Part shown: positions 1-12,683 of the stretch, piece by piece
Position numbering within the stretch: the stretch's first letter is position 1
How the letters are laid out: each line of letters starts with the position of its first letter
From: Diphasiastrum complanatum
Lineage: Eukaryota > Streptophyta > Lycopodiopsida > Lycopodiales > Lycopodiaceae
DNA length: 64,000 bases
NCBI GenBank assembly: GCA_029204225.1
Contig: CM055099.1
Coordinates: forward strand, 62,854,642 to 62,918,641
Direction: 5' to 3'
Position numbers and translations under genes: made by a program
Notes under the pieces: generated by a model
The model's database searches: none
What the model was told of the DNA's origin: nothing
Seen by the model: the letters and a program-made list of their open reading frames with translations, nothing else

Positions 1-115
1 CAACTCATGACAATGCTTTTTGGTATTATCAACCCATGAGATCCCAGGGAATCGAACCTGGTTGGCCGAGCCAAACACAAGCACGATACACCAATTCACC
101 ACATGTGGGAAACTA
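1..115 (-). repeat. tRNA-derived SINE-like fragment
   Basis: Read on the minus strand, this stretch has a Pol III internal promoter layout. A box A-like TGGTGAATTGG lies about 45 bases upstream of a box B that matches GGTTCGATTCC exactly. The stems do not fold into a standard tRNA cloverleaf and the acceptor arms do not pair, so a tRNA-derived SINE head is more likely than a tRNA gene. The 3' part of the element would run off the start of the window. A related but weaker box B (GGTTTGATTCC, minus) lies near 834. Confidence 0.5.
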
Positions 116-540
116 ACTCCTAACAATGGCATTATATAATGTGAATCACTATTACCGATATAAAATCAACTAATTTTCCAGGGAGCATGCACAAAGTCCT
201 AATTACTGCTCAGAATAACTCTAGTGACTCTAGTCTTACAGGAAAAACTGGATAAGTTGACCATTTCCTGAAAATGGTGACTGCCTGATACTCGACTGCT
301 CAATGTGTCTTAGATCTTTCTAACTAGATACAAGGATACTGTGGCAAAAATATGTCATCGCAAAAGCAACGGCAAAGCTTGCCTATTCTTCCACATTACT
401 CCTTGCTTGTTCCTGAAATTCAGGTACTCTTTGTTGTGAGTGAGTGAGTAGGAAATCAAATATGGGACTGTTCATTATTGTTGTATTTAAGCTAACTAGA
501 GCCTAGACCTGAATCACTAAAAATAGAAGAGACACACGCT

Positions 541-606
541 ATCTTGGCGGGTAGCTCATTGTAGGTCCACTTTTCAACTTGAGGGTTCAGTCCTAATGTC
601 AGTAGA
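541..606 (+). repeat. possible SINE head
   Basis: A box A-like TAGCTCATTGTAGG is followed about 30 bases later by a box B-like GGGTTCAGTCC. This is the usual arrangement in plant tRNA-derived SINEs. No poly-A or poly-T tail or target duplication could be fixed, so this is a short degraded copy at best. Confidence 0.35.
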
Positions 607-824
607 TAGGAAGTAGAGGCATTCATTTGATAGCTTAAGACTTGGTTTCTTTCTGAGTTCTTTGTAGGAGATCTGTTGCTCTTCCTTGTAGACGATCAAT
701 TATTCACTACAACTGATGTTCTTTCAGTGTTCTTAGTTCGCATATTCGATTTGATTCATCTTCTATGGTCCTTTTTTTCTTTTATCTTGATCAGGCCTTT
801 GCCGAAAATATCTTCTAACCGTGC

Positions 825-892
825 ATGGCCAAGGAATCAAACCTGGGTGGGCAAGCCCATAACTTGGCATTAAAGCACGCTATTGGGTTCGA
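825..892 (-). repeat. possible degraded SINE head
   Basis: On the minus strand a box B-like GGTTTGATTCC is preceded by a region sharing the CGTGCTT and GCTTGCCCACCCAGG features of the copy at 1-115. It looks like a diverged member of the same tRNA-derived family. Box A is no longer clear. Confidence 0.35.
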
Positions 893-1651
893 AATTTTTT
901 ATGAAAGAGACTATCTTAGCAGCACCTACTTTTGGGAGGTACTCATTTACTAACAACTACTTGTTTGAGGATTTTTCAGCTCTCCATTTCTCCCAGGAAC
1001 TTTTTCAATGATTGATCTATTCATTTTTCAGCTCAATATATTCTTGCAGTGAATATATACTCTTAGGTCATTTCCCACAGCTATCTTTGGTAAGTTTCAG
1101 TGCCCAACTTTCACTCCAGCCACCTTCAATGCCCAGTTTCAGTGAATATTCAAATCCCAAAGCTTTTTCCAGATCTGAACTTTTAGCATACATGACCGCC
1201 CTAACTGGGCAATTTTTGACACCCTGTTTTCAGCAATTTATGGAACCCTATTTAGTGAATTTTCAGCACCCATTTCTTGCTACAAACAAATTTTTAGCAT
1301 TCTTAATGCCCTATTTTCAGCAATTTTTGGTGCTCAACAGCCACAGGTTCAGCAGCATCAGCCCAATTTTGAAACCATAGTTGCACTCTGATTCCGAAAC
1401 GCGGTCCAGAATCGTGTTTCGTATTTTTTCTAGAAACGTTCATATTCGTGTTTTTTTATTTTTATTTTTTGATTTTTTTTTGGGCAATATGGGTATCAGA
1501 TGAAAGCTCTAATTAAGAGCATTATTACTGTGTAGTTTGCCAAATGTTTCGTGTACAGGATGGTCCAGTTTAGGTGCATTAACTCCCAGGTTTACACTAT
1601 AGCTCCTTTTAATAAAAAAAAAAGAGAATGCCCCAGTGTGTTCATAATAGG

Positions 1652-1699
<48 letters not shown>

Positions 1700-2041
1700 A
1701 TCACAACAAACTGAACAAAAACCATGCTGGTATTGAATCTTGATGAAATAGCCTTGATTACAAAGGTGTTGGGGAAAATCTTAGATGGAACTAACATTCA
1801 CTTGGCCTTACAATTTGAAGTTTTATCAATGCATAATTTTAGTCTTTCTAACATTCTACTCAGTATTGTTCTACCCACCACTGCTTTGTTAAGGAGTAGT
1901 TTACTTAACAACTTTCCTACGGTACAGCGTTTGCTATTCATTGCCTTCAATAATGTTCAAGAAATATTATGCTTCTTAGAAACTAAAAGACAAGCTCTAC
2001 TGCAAATGAACCATTCACGTAAGCTTTTGACCAATTTACAC
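893..2041. other. intergenic, no gene seen
   Basis: Open frames here are short and low-complexity. Around 1070-1380 the DNA is a loose repeat of TTTTCAGCAATTT-like words, which explains the 122-residue open frame there. A (CT)n tract of about 44 bases lies at 1654-1697. No protein family, splice pattern or promoter could be supported. Confidence 0.6.
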
Positions 2042-2455
2042 TTAATCCTCAAAATCCTTGCATAAAACATCTGATATTTGTGTAAGCCTTGAGCATAAAC
2101 TAAAGTTAAGAGTGCAGAAAATCACATCATTTAAGCAAGTGATGTTGGATACGGTGTAATGTTTTGAATGGACTGATCTGGATAACATCGTTCTGTCGAG
2201 GTTAATAGATTTCTTATGGTTGGAATTTAAGTTGTGGATCCAAGATTTTCGGGGGTTTGTCCTTGTTCCAATTGGAGAAGATGGTGGCTCCATCTGAGAC
2301 CTGAAAAACTCAATAAATGCAGTAGGCTTCACAACCACAATTTCTCCTCCTGAAAACAGTTTCTTTGAAGCATCAACAAGCTGAATTTCCCCTTGTAATA
2401 TATCACTTGTGGTAGTCATCCTCAGCGCATGAAACAAAGCTCTGTGATTTTCCAA
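2042..2455 (-). other. unrecognised exon-like open frame
   Basis: A minus-strand open frame of about 137 codons. Its first third (about 2290-2420) reads like real protein, with a balanced alternation of acidic, basic and hydrophobic residues including DILQGEIQLVDASKKLFSGG and an EIVVVKP stretch. A possible donor (CAG|GTCTCAG) follows near 2300, after which the translation becomes Asn/Ser-rich and unconvincing. It may be one exon of a gene or a gene fragment. I do not recognise the family and found no neighbouring exons. Confidence 0.25.
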
Positions 2456-5400
2456 TCAAGTTGTCATAAGTCTCAAGCATGTTGTTATTCATATTTAGAG
2501 CTATAACGATCATATGAATAACTGCTCATTTCATAGTAAGTTGTGAACAGAAATCCTTGTCACTTATCGCAAACCAAGTGAAGAACATTAGATGATTTCC
2601 ATACTGCTACTAACGATAAATTATGCCAGAGTGGACAAAGGAGTTGGGGTACTCATGTCCCACCTATAGTTCATGTCATGTTAAGAGTCCTAGTCTTCTA
2701 AACAATACTGTATTTTGCTAAATCAGAAACGTATTGAAAGTTGAAAATTACTACATTGAATGAAGATTCTGTTGATTAGAGCAATATGATAAGAACATGG
2801 TTCACTTGATTAGTATGATTAAACAAATTACAAGAAGTTTCATGTACTTGTGAGATTTCCACAAAAGTAGATGAAAGCAAAACAAAGTGTAAGACATCAA
2901 TGCATGCTCACATCCAAATCCCATCTTCCCCTGCACGTACCACTAGATTTTAATGAAATGCCCAAAAGACTTCAAAAGTCAAGTCTCCTTTCTTTGAACA
3001 AGATCATTTTTTTGCTAATTGTGTGTCCATAAATAGATTAGCTTGCAGATGTATGGTAGAGGAGTTGTACCATATTGGGAAACGCATGCTCAATTTACTA
3101 AGGAGATGGAATCACATTTATCCAAAGCTTTATCAAAACATCGCTGCACGTCTGCAGCTTGGCTCAGAAATTGCTGCCTGCAGTGGACTGCAGCACTCCC
3201 AAACTTGGCTCAGAAATTGCTGCCTGCAGTGGACGGTTATGCCTGTTCTCATTCCCGACTTTTAATTTTTGTGCAGGAAACACTTCTATCCTCAACAAAA
3301 ATATAAATGTCAAATCTAAGCGTTGCCAAATGGATTCCGATAGTCTTTGCAGGTGGTTTAAAGAAAGTGCACATAAATATGTGCCTAGAAAGATTTATAG
3401 CACCCATTTGGCTACTTTGTGTCAGCGTTGTCAACTATGTCACCTGTTTGTAGACTGTGATTATCTTTACATTGTTGGGTTTCCTATAGTAGAGCATTTC
3501 AATTGCACTTTACAGATATGGATACGGATCACTAAAAGTGGAGTTACTAAGATTTGCAATTTTATTAGTTTTCAAAGCTTCATCTTTTCATACTCTTTTG
3601 CATTATTTTGTTAGACTTCTGGGATAATTGTTCTTCCTGCAATAGGACGTTCCTAATGCACTTTGCATTTTGTAGATTGCATCCCTAAAAATCCCCAGAT
3701 TAAGCTGATTTTACCACTTCATCTTTCATTGCTAGTTTTTTGCCTTTGTTCAATCTTCATAAACTTTCCATCTTTCTATTGTGAATTGGTCATGCCACAC
3801 TTTGCATATCCTCATTTGGATATGTAGAGGTTCAATTTCTATACTTAAACCTACGATCTTGCATATTTTTTATTTCTCAACTTCAGCCTATAGAGCTTTT
3901 TGTAATTTTTCGCATGCTTTTTCAAAATCTCATTGGATCATTGTTCTTCCTACAGTAGAGGACTTCCTATTCAACAATATAACTATGGATATCAATGTCT
4001 AGAAGCTGACTTACAGATTTTTCCACCTTTCACTGCCTTTTGAGACTTCCTCTTCTCCTTACTTGTATGTTTAGACCTTTTACATCACTTCATTTCATAT
4101 AGTAAAACACTTGTCCAACATTTTATAGTTTGTTACTCTCATATCTTGTTCATTTCCTAGTTGTAAATCAGGAGGTCATGACACCTCACTTGTCCGAGTT
4201 TTAGGCTAAGTTACTACCCAAAATATATTCTAGTTCATCTAATGGCAATGATATGAAGTTCATGGCACATGAGAAGCATGTATGCATAGAAGATGCACAT
4301 GTATGGCCATCTCATCAATTTGCAATTTGCAAGCTTACTATTGTTCCAGACGTTATAGATAAGCTACACCATTGATGCAATAAGGTACATTCATCTCTGA
4401 AGCAGTCCAAACTTGTTAGATACAAGTTGAAGACTTACAATCAATGTTGGAAACACATTCTTGTTCAGCCGTTGGTTGGTATTGCTCTTCCTATGATTCC
4501 TATAGCCCAAGATTTGTATACATACTAGTTTTCCACGATAGACTTGACAATTTGAGTTCCGTACCAAAAATGAAGGGTTAACATCTTTAGGGACAAAAAA
4601 ATAATCATTGTTCTGGATTGACTGAGGCATGCTACACTAGATGCAAGGATTGTTGCATGGAATATCTAGCCCTACTGTACTATGATGGAATTCCAATACA
4701 TTATTGTGCTATGTTGGAGAGTGGGACGTGAGTCATGTTGCCTTTTGATGCCATTCTTTCGTGTTGATTTATGCTACATGGTTGATGGATCATCATCTAC
4801 TTGTCTAATGTCTTGATTAGTATGGCATGGATGTCTCTCCCCCCTTATTCTAACTTGATGTGGCTCGCGGTTGATGCATGCAATCATGCATGTGTGTGCA
4901 TGGTTGTGCATGTGCCTTTCTTCGCCTTGCATGTGTTGATTACTGAGAGTAAAATTTGCATGCATCTATGGTTGGGAGGTTAAAGGGTTTGCATCATACT
5001 TAATCAAATTTTGGAAAAAAATCACAATATTCTCTTAGTAACTAGAATTGTAGCCAGATCGTTACCTATACTTTGGCCAAAGTGTGGCCAACTATGATGA
5101 TCCAAAGTGAACTCTCAGATTTACAAAACAATCACAAAAAGCTTGTCCATCATTAAAGATTCCAAGTTAATCTTATTGTAGATGTGAGTTCCATTCAAAT
5201 AACAAATGGCCAAAAGATTTAGAAACTAGAAATACCTACGCAAAATGTATGTCAACTCAAATCTCACATAAATGGAGAGTCCACTTTGAGTTTGAGGACC
5301 ACAATTACTTAGGACATGATAATGAGACCTGATTTTTTTCCTACGAGTATGATTCGCTACAATTTTCAGCTTTGAAAATAAGCAGCCGTTATGGATGGAA

Positions 5401-7084
5401 TTTTGAAATATGTAGAGCTCATAGAGGGCATCTAAAAGTAAGATGTAAAATTTTCTTAGGTGGAACCTAGAAATTATGTCCTCTAACCACGTCCATGGAT
5501 CCAGCACTATTTAAAGTGCGATTTTGGCAACACATTATGATCGACAATGTGTGTCACATTATGATAAAAAAATGTGTGCTTTTTATCTGCACATTGTAGG
5601 ATATAACGTCGCGTTCTCTTATCAAGCCATGAGACAAGAGGATGAGCCATTATGTTTTACAATATGCCTCTAAACACACACTATCGAGTCCGGGAACAAA
5701 AAAGTAGGCGCAAATCTTAACATTTGTGCTTTTAAGTATGAGAGTGAACGAGAACAAACAAACCAAAATAATCCACCTGGAGTTGGACCGCAGTTACTGG
5801 CACACATGAGCATATTTTACATGCAAGACAAAGAATGATTACCTTGCGTGAAGCTAGCCAATCAATGCAGTTGGGTAACTATGTAGCCAGCAACAATTGG
5901 AAGCAAAGGAGGCGCATACCGGGCCAGTATTCATCCTTCGTGGATGTGAAAAAGAGGAGCATGTATGGCTTTAAAATAGGAGAAAAGCATGGATGGAATG
6001 CGAACGTTAGCAGAAGCTAAAGCCCAACAAACAAAAGGGTGTGTGTGCTAGGTAGGACCCAACTGTGTGCCTCGTGGCATTTGAGAGAGAGAGAGAGAGG
6101 AGTTCCTTTGGGAGCCTTTTTGGAGGTGGAGAGGCACTCCGAGGATAGTTTAAATATGTGCCAAAAAAGGTCTTGTAGGCAATGCTAGGAGAAAGAGCAA
6201 GGAACTCGAGGTGCTATTACCCCTGAAATTTGAATTTAGCTTGTTTCTTTTGGTGCCCACATGAGCCCCTCGACTTTCGAGATGCACTTGGAGCTGCATG
6301 GGCCAACTTCCAATTTTCAATGTGTCCAAAACCCGCCCTCCTCTAGCATCTATTGTGGTTAGTAATGGAGAAGAAATGGCAACGTTGGAGGAAAAATATG
6401 GCAAGAAAGGATGGAAAATAAAATATGGGCTAGTTAGCCCAAAGCTCTTATACCATAGTTGAGTTATTTCATGGATGTTATCCACATCAAGAACCAAGAT
6501 TTTTGCACATCCAGTTTTGTTTGGTGCATCGTTTCTCAATGTACACATCCAAAAGCAGCACACTTCTTGGATGTGTAAGTGCTAAAACATGCATGTGTAG
6601 CCAGCCCCTCTAGCTCTAGTTCCTAGATGTGCTAAGTGGATGTAGGCAAGAGCCCAATTTTAGTTGCAATTTATGTGCTCAATTCTTAGAGGTGCCCACC
6701 TCATGTGGTACCCCTTAGAGAGAAGTTGCTCAAATGCACGATAAGTGTCATTCCAAGTGTTTAACCTTAGCTCAAAATTTAAATTTGTGGTCTCATTTAT
6801 TCCCATGTGCATTTGCACATATGTCAAAGTTGCATCAACATCGACCAACAATCCCTACAAAATATTGAAAACCAAGCCTATGGACATGAAGCAATTTAGG
6901 GGACTAATTTTTGCACATGCTTATATAAGTCTTTGTGCAATAAGAGAAAAAAAACTTATGGGACTCAGAATAAAGAACCACACTGCTCGATATTATATTT
7001 CAGTGGCAACCTATCATACCATCACAAAAATGCATGGTCGTTGTTATATGGTGTCGGGTATCATCCCCAGTTTCCAACCATGTC

Positions 7085-7089
<5 letters not shown>
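2456..7089. other. intergenic, no gene seen
   Basis: No recognisable gene in 4.6 kb. Notable sequence includes a 31-bp direct repeat (3158-3188 and 3204-3234, starting CTTGGCTCAGAAATTGCTGC) and a block at 4870-4970 crowded with ATGCATG/CATGCA words. A short (GA)n lies at about 6080-6100. Open frames up to 151 codons occur but show no conserved motif. Confidence 0.6.

Positions 7090-7142
<53 letters not shown>
7090..7142. repeat. compound (TG)n(AG)n microsatellite
   Basis: About 29 bases of TG repeat run directly into about 24 bases of AG repeat. Several open frames crossing it are artefacts of the repeat. Confidence 0.95.
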
Positions 7143-7631
7143 CATTGTATATGGTATCTATCACAGGGGTGAGGTATACAGGATGTAACCATATCATATG
7201 TGCAGCTTGTATGTACAATTACATTTAGTATTTGTTACTGTCATGAAGACTTTATTGCATAGTAGAAATCTGCAAACTTATTCAGGTAACCTAAATATGT
7301 TACTCACATATGCCATGACATGTAGTCATACAAATGTTCATTTAATGTATGTCTCCACGAGGTAAACCCATCAACCATAATTATTTAGAAGTGTGCAACT
7401 ATAATAGACGAAATGTAATTTGCATCTTTTGATTGGTGCACATCACCATTTAGAATTTGTGCACTATGAATTTCATTAATGGCACGTGGTAGTTAAGTCA
7501 GTTATCAACAAAGAATTGACACATGGGCTTCACATTTATCCCATAAAAAATCATGAAATAAAGGGGGTGTGCTCATAAAACTAGCTACAAGGTCACTTTT
7601 AAATGAACCAACCAAATGCAAGTGTTGTGAA

Positions 7632-8050
<419 letters not shown>

Positions 8051-8339
8051 TTGGGTGGGTGTGGGTGCCTTGACTTAAAAGGATATTCATCAATTCAATA
8101 TATATCAAACAATATTGATATTCAAGAGGGTTGATCAAGTGGGAGAAATTAGGTTGTAAGAGGTAAGTTGGGGTGGAAAGCTCATGAGAGAGAATGTATT
8201 CTCAGTCTCATATATTTCTCAAATATGTTATTTACTCAAGTGTGGCTTTTGGAGGAATCTGCTAGATATGGATGTATGTGTATGTACTGGGTCATAGTTG
8301 TTGGAATTCAATGCTCAGCCTCAAATCCATTTGTTAGAG

Positions 8340-8836
<497 letters not shown>

Positions 8837-9047
8837 CGAATAAGTTGTATGCTCATAACTCTTCAACTTTGAATAAAAAAATTGTGTAATGACAGGTACT
8901 TACTGAAAATGAAGCTGCCAAGGGGAATTCGCCTTACTTGTGCCATTTTGTAAGCGAGCAACGTACTCTCAGTTGGAATGGCAGCAACGATCTATCACAT
9001 CAGATCGTAGCATCACTGATCCTGGTCTCTTGTCCTAGCATTGAAGG

Positions 9048-9667
9048 TTACTGCCAATAGACCCCCAACTGGCTAGAGGATGCAGCGATGGAGAGGTCAA
9101 CCATGAGCACCCTCAGCCACGATGGAGCCCTGGCAAGGCTCAACTTGAACATGGTAGGCCGAGCGTCTTGTGCTGCCATCGCAGAAGCTCGCTTACTCTC
9201 TCCAGCAACCTCAACGGAGCTATGGCAGTGATCTTTACGCATGTTGAAGTAACATTTAATCTCAGAAACATTCACAGCACGTTTTATCAACACCGAGCAA
9301 TACAAAGAAGATGAATCATAAACATATGTCAACATAGAGATAAAAAGTAATTAATGAGAACAGTAGCATATGCCAATTATTAAAGGCTTGAGAGAAGCTA
9401 CAGCAGAGGCTTACTGATCCTTGAGAAAGCTCCCTCCTGGTTAATAATTAATGAGAACAGAGGAGCTAATTAATGAGAACAGTAGCATATGCCAGTTATT
9501 GAATGCTTGAGAGAAGCTACAGCAGAAGGCTTACTGATCCTTGAAGAAGCTCCCTCGTGGTTGATAGAGATGATGGATTCTGCCAAAGCGGCCGCTTGAG
9601 GAAGCATGGAAGTAGGAGGTCTGGCTTCTGCAGAGATGGAAAAGCGAGAAGACGCTTCACCCGCCAT
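9048..9667 (-). other. possible small minus-strand gene, unrecognised
   Basis: An ATG at 9667 on the minus strand opens a 65-codon frame (MAGEASSRFSISAEARPPTS...) with an Ala/Ser-rich N-terminus. Further down, 9335-9048 carries a second frame with a coherent stretch (MAAQDARPTMFKLSLARAPS). Upstream on the minus strand lies a long CT tract (9760-9854 read in reverse), which is common in plant 5' leaders. A degenerate tandem duplication of period about 119 bases (9362 and 9481 start equivalent words) runs through the middle and may have broken the gene. I do not recognise the protein. It could be a small gene, a gene fragment or chance. Confidence 0.25.
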
Positions 9668-9756
9668 AGCTAACTATCAAAATACAATCAAAAAGAAGAG
9701 AGCAAGAAGACAAAGGAGGCCCGATCATGTGAGAGAGACCTGCATCCCTGCTCGCG

Positions 9757-9857
<101 letters not shown>

Positions 9858-10076
9858 CGATCTAGAGAAATAGAGAGAGCGCGCTTTGGGGGGAAAACAA
9901 TTTGAAATGTGTGTGTTTAAAAAAAAAGGGAGGGGGGGCTTGCATGTGTTATTTTTTCACGTTTTTTTTCAAACGATGTTTTTTAGCCTTTCTCTTTGCA
10001 AAAATGTGACATTTTTCACGGGTAGTGCGTGACATGTTTTACGGCAAAAACACACACTCTCTCTAAAATAGTTTTA

Positions 10077-10078
<2 letters not shown>

Positions 10079-10147
<69 letters not shown>

Positions 10148-10340
10148 AACTTATGTACACTTTTGCGCATGTGTATGGGTGCACCCATGCATCCTTCTCC
10201 CCTCACCCATGCATGAGCTCTTTCTGTCTAAAAAACTTGGGGAGGAGGATGCATGTATGAGAAAAAGCATGCATGGCCCTCCTCCCCATGCATGCATGCA
10301 CTGGTCACTGTCCAACCTCCAAGTGGCAGTGCATATTTAA
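10079..10340 (+). repeat. Helitron A 5' terminal region with (AT)n
   Basis: A (TA)n tract of about 66 bases (10079-10144) is followed by about 190 bases clearly similar to 23010-23230. Shared words include AAACTTATGTACACTTTTGC, TTCTCCCCTCAC and ATGCATGGCCCTCCTCCCC. This shared head defines the family's 5' end. The block is rich in ATGCATG palindromes. Confidence 0.75.
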
Positions 10341-11039
10341 GATAGCCAATTTTGTATTTGTTAAGCACATTTTCAAGATAGCCACTTTTTTCAAGATAAC
10401 CGCCACCTTTTCATTTCATAAATGTAAAGGTTTTCTTTATAGGCTCTTGGTGTCCGATATATTGTCATTAGACTCTCACCCTCCCTCTCGCTTTTTCTCT
10501 TTATTGGTGTTTCTCTCGCTCTCTACCTCGAAACCTCTCTCTCTCTCGCTCTCTCTTCTTATCATGATCTTGCTTTGTTTTACGAGCTATGCACGAAGTC
10601 TCCATCATCTTGACCGTTTCCTTGCTTTGTACCTCACTAGCTGTGTGTGCACAAAGTCTCCATCATCAGCAGTCTTTATCATCAGCACCGAGCAGTCTTT
10701 ATCATCAGCATTTTTCTGGCATGAGTTTCTTGGAGGTTCTTAGAGGTGTTGAAGTGCGAGTTTGGAGCTATTGAAGGGAAAGTCTTTTGAAGTTGTTAAG
10801 GCATTTACATCATGGTTTACCCACATCAGCGTGCAGCATTTACAAAGGTGCGTCCCCCTCTCTCTCCCTCTTGTGAGTGTGTGTGTAAGGTTAGAGGAGG
10901 TTTTCCATCAATTCAATTCAGTGTTGTTTAGTTATGCGCTCTCTGTCTTCACTCTCTAATGCTGCTATGTTCTTTTAGTGCTACATTCTGCTGCTACTTA
11001 GAAACATAATACATCACGCAACCGTAGCTCCCACTGGAG

Positions 11040-11223
11040 CAAGCCACACAATTTCATTGGAACAAGTTGGTACGTACTAAAAGGTTGAGGCGTAGATACT
11101 ATGCGAAAGTTGAGAATACAGTTTAAAAAATCCAACCGAATCAATCACCACAACACAACATCAAGTGCAATAAGACAAGACAACAGAATCGCTCTCCCAC
11201 GAACTGTATAGATACTATGCGAA
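11040..11223 (+). pseudogene. Helitron Rep N-terminal piece, left of the copia insertion
   Basis: The frame reading RTKRLRRRYYAK up to the copia target site continues, after removal of the copia and one GCGAA copy, into RRF and then a stop at 17097 onward. This shows that the copia landed inside the N-terminal coding region of the Rep gene. The piece is basic (Arg/Lys-rich), as is common near the start of Helitron Rep proteins. The true start codon could not be identified. Confidence 0.5.
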
Positions 11224-11324
11224 AGTTGAGAATACAGTTTAAAAAATCCGACCGAATCAATCACCACAACACAACATCAAGTGCAATAAGACAAGACAAC
11301 AGAATCGCTCTCCCACGAACTGTA
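11093..11324. repeat. 116-bp tandem duplication across the copia LTR boundary
   Basis: The unit beginning TAGATACTATGCGAAAGTTG occurs at 11093-11208 and again at 11209-11324. The copies appear to differ at one base by eye. Each unit holds about 15 bases of Helitron flank (with the GCGAA target site) plus about the first 101 bases of the LTR. The duplication must therefore postdate the copia insertion. Confidence 0.9.
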
Positions 11325-11477
11325 TATTCAAACTGATGAGTAAGTACAAAGATAAGTTGCTTAAAAGCACTCAAAGGGCTCGTAAAAGAAAGATGGCCCG
11401 ATAACTCTAGAACTAAGCACACGTGGTGCCGTCGAAATAAGAAAGCACTGTATAAGTCGATCATTGCTATTTTAACT
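11224..11477 (-). repeat. 3' LTR of copia 1
   Basis: This 254-bp copy matches 16838-17091. On the element strand it begins AGTTAAAATAGC and ends CTCAACT, giving a short AGTT/AACT terminal inverted repeat instead of the common TG/CA. Its outer end is involved in the 116-bp tandem duplication. Confidence 0.93.
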
Positions 11478-11488
11478 CTCTCCCTCAA
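11478..11488 (-). promoter_or_regulatory. polypurine tract of copia 1
   Basis: On the element strand, GAGGGAGAG immediately precedes the 3' LTR. This is the expected position of the plus-strand primer in a copia element. Confidence 0.75.
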
Positions 11489-11681
11489 TGATCGACGTCT
11501 CTCTTTATTTTTGAGTTTACTCTATTCATGGAACATACCTCCATGATAGTATTACAAGTAAAGGTTTTTTACATAACCAGATCTAATCCAAGTTTGGCTC
11601 TAAAAGTCTCAAACTTTTCTTTACTTAAAGCTTTTGTAAATATATCAGCAACTTGTAATAACGTAGAACAATGTACAATAC

Positions 11682-12173
11682 TTATATCTTCAGATTGTAA
11701 CTTCTCACGCAAAAGTGATATTTCACCTCTATATGTTTTGTCCTTGCGTGAAAGATAGGATTTTTAGCCAATTGTATTTCACTTTGAATATCACAGAAAA
11801 TAACAGTAGGATTCTTCATGCCAATCTCACATAACAACTTACGTAGCCAAATAGCTTCCTGGGTAGCAGAACTCAACGCTTTACATTTGGCTTCTATAGA
11901 AGAAAGAGAAATAGTATCTTGCTTTTTGCTAGACCATGAAAAACAACCGCTACCAAAATTGAAGGCATAACCTGTTGTTGACTTTCTATCATCTATACTT
12001 CCTGCCCAATCAGCGTCAACATAACCTTGCAACTTAGGTGAAACACTTTGTCTTTTGTAGATTAGACCAAGGTTAGGTGTACCTTTCACATACCTCAAAA
12101 TCCTTTTTGCAGCTTTCCAATGGTCCATAGTGGGTGATGACATGAATTGGCTAATCAAACTTACAGCATACAT
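11682..12173 (-). pseudogene. copia 1 RNase H and RT C-terminus
   Basis: Minus-strand frame of 163 codons starting inside the RT-RNase H connection (YAVSLISQFMSSPT, AAKRILRYVKGTPNLGL). It continues into RNase H, where DADWAGSIDDRKSTTGYAF, the IEAK motif and the HARTKHIEVKYHF end block are visible. The catalytic acids of the D-E-D set are in place. A one-base insertion near 12170 separates it from the RT frame upstream (RPDIC then YAVSL), so it would not be translated as part of the polyprotein now. Confidence 0.9.
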
Positions 12174-12174
12174 A

Positions 12175-12683
12175 GCAGATATCAGGACGTGTAATCGTAA
12201 GATATATCAAACTCCCAACTAGCTAACGAAATAGAGTAGCGTCAACATGTGCACTATCATCAATACGAGATAATTTCTTACCAGCTTCGCAAGTGGTGAT
12301 TGAAGGTTTGCGCTCTGTCATGTGAAATCTCGCCAATATCTCGCCCACATAGTTGTTTTGATGTAACCTGATATCACTGCCAGTTTGCCATACTTCGACA
12401 CCCAAGCAATAGTGCAGAAGATCTAAATTTGTCATCTCAAACTGCTTGCATAAGTTGGCTTTGATAGAACGAGTGAGGTTCTCATCATTTTCCGTGATAA
12501 TGATATCATCAACGTAAAGTACAATCAAGGCAATGTTGTCATCATTTATAAGAACATAGAGGTTCCATGAGAAAGAAAGTAACTGTCAATGCATCTATAC
12601 CATGCGCTTGGCGCTTGCTTAAGGCCATAAAGTGCTTCGTGTAGTTTAAATACCTTTTGTTCTTGCCCTTTTTCCATGAAGCC
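12175..12683 (-). pseudogene. copia 1 reverse transcriptase, palm region
   Basis: Open mainly at 12223-12528 and carrying the RT active-site motif LYVDDIIIT, followed by the conserved KKLSRIDDSAHVDATLFR segment. A stop (TAG where the family has Gln: LFR-stop-LVGSL) interrupts it near 12222, and another stop sits at about 12683 (VQP-stop-GFMEKG). Between 12529 and 12683 the reading is still recognisable as HEALYGLKQAPSAWY. This is the catalytic core of the reverse transcriptase but it is multiply broken. Confidence 0.9.

Noticed and set aside
1-115. tRNA gene on the minus strand
   Set aside because: Boxes A and B are present but the acceptor, D and anticodon arms do not pair. A SINE head fits better.
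1012-1380. 122-codon gene
   Set aside because: Built from repeated TTTTCAGCAATTT words, with no conserved motif and no splice context.
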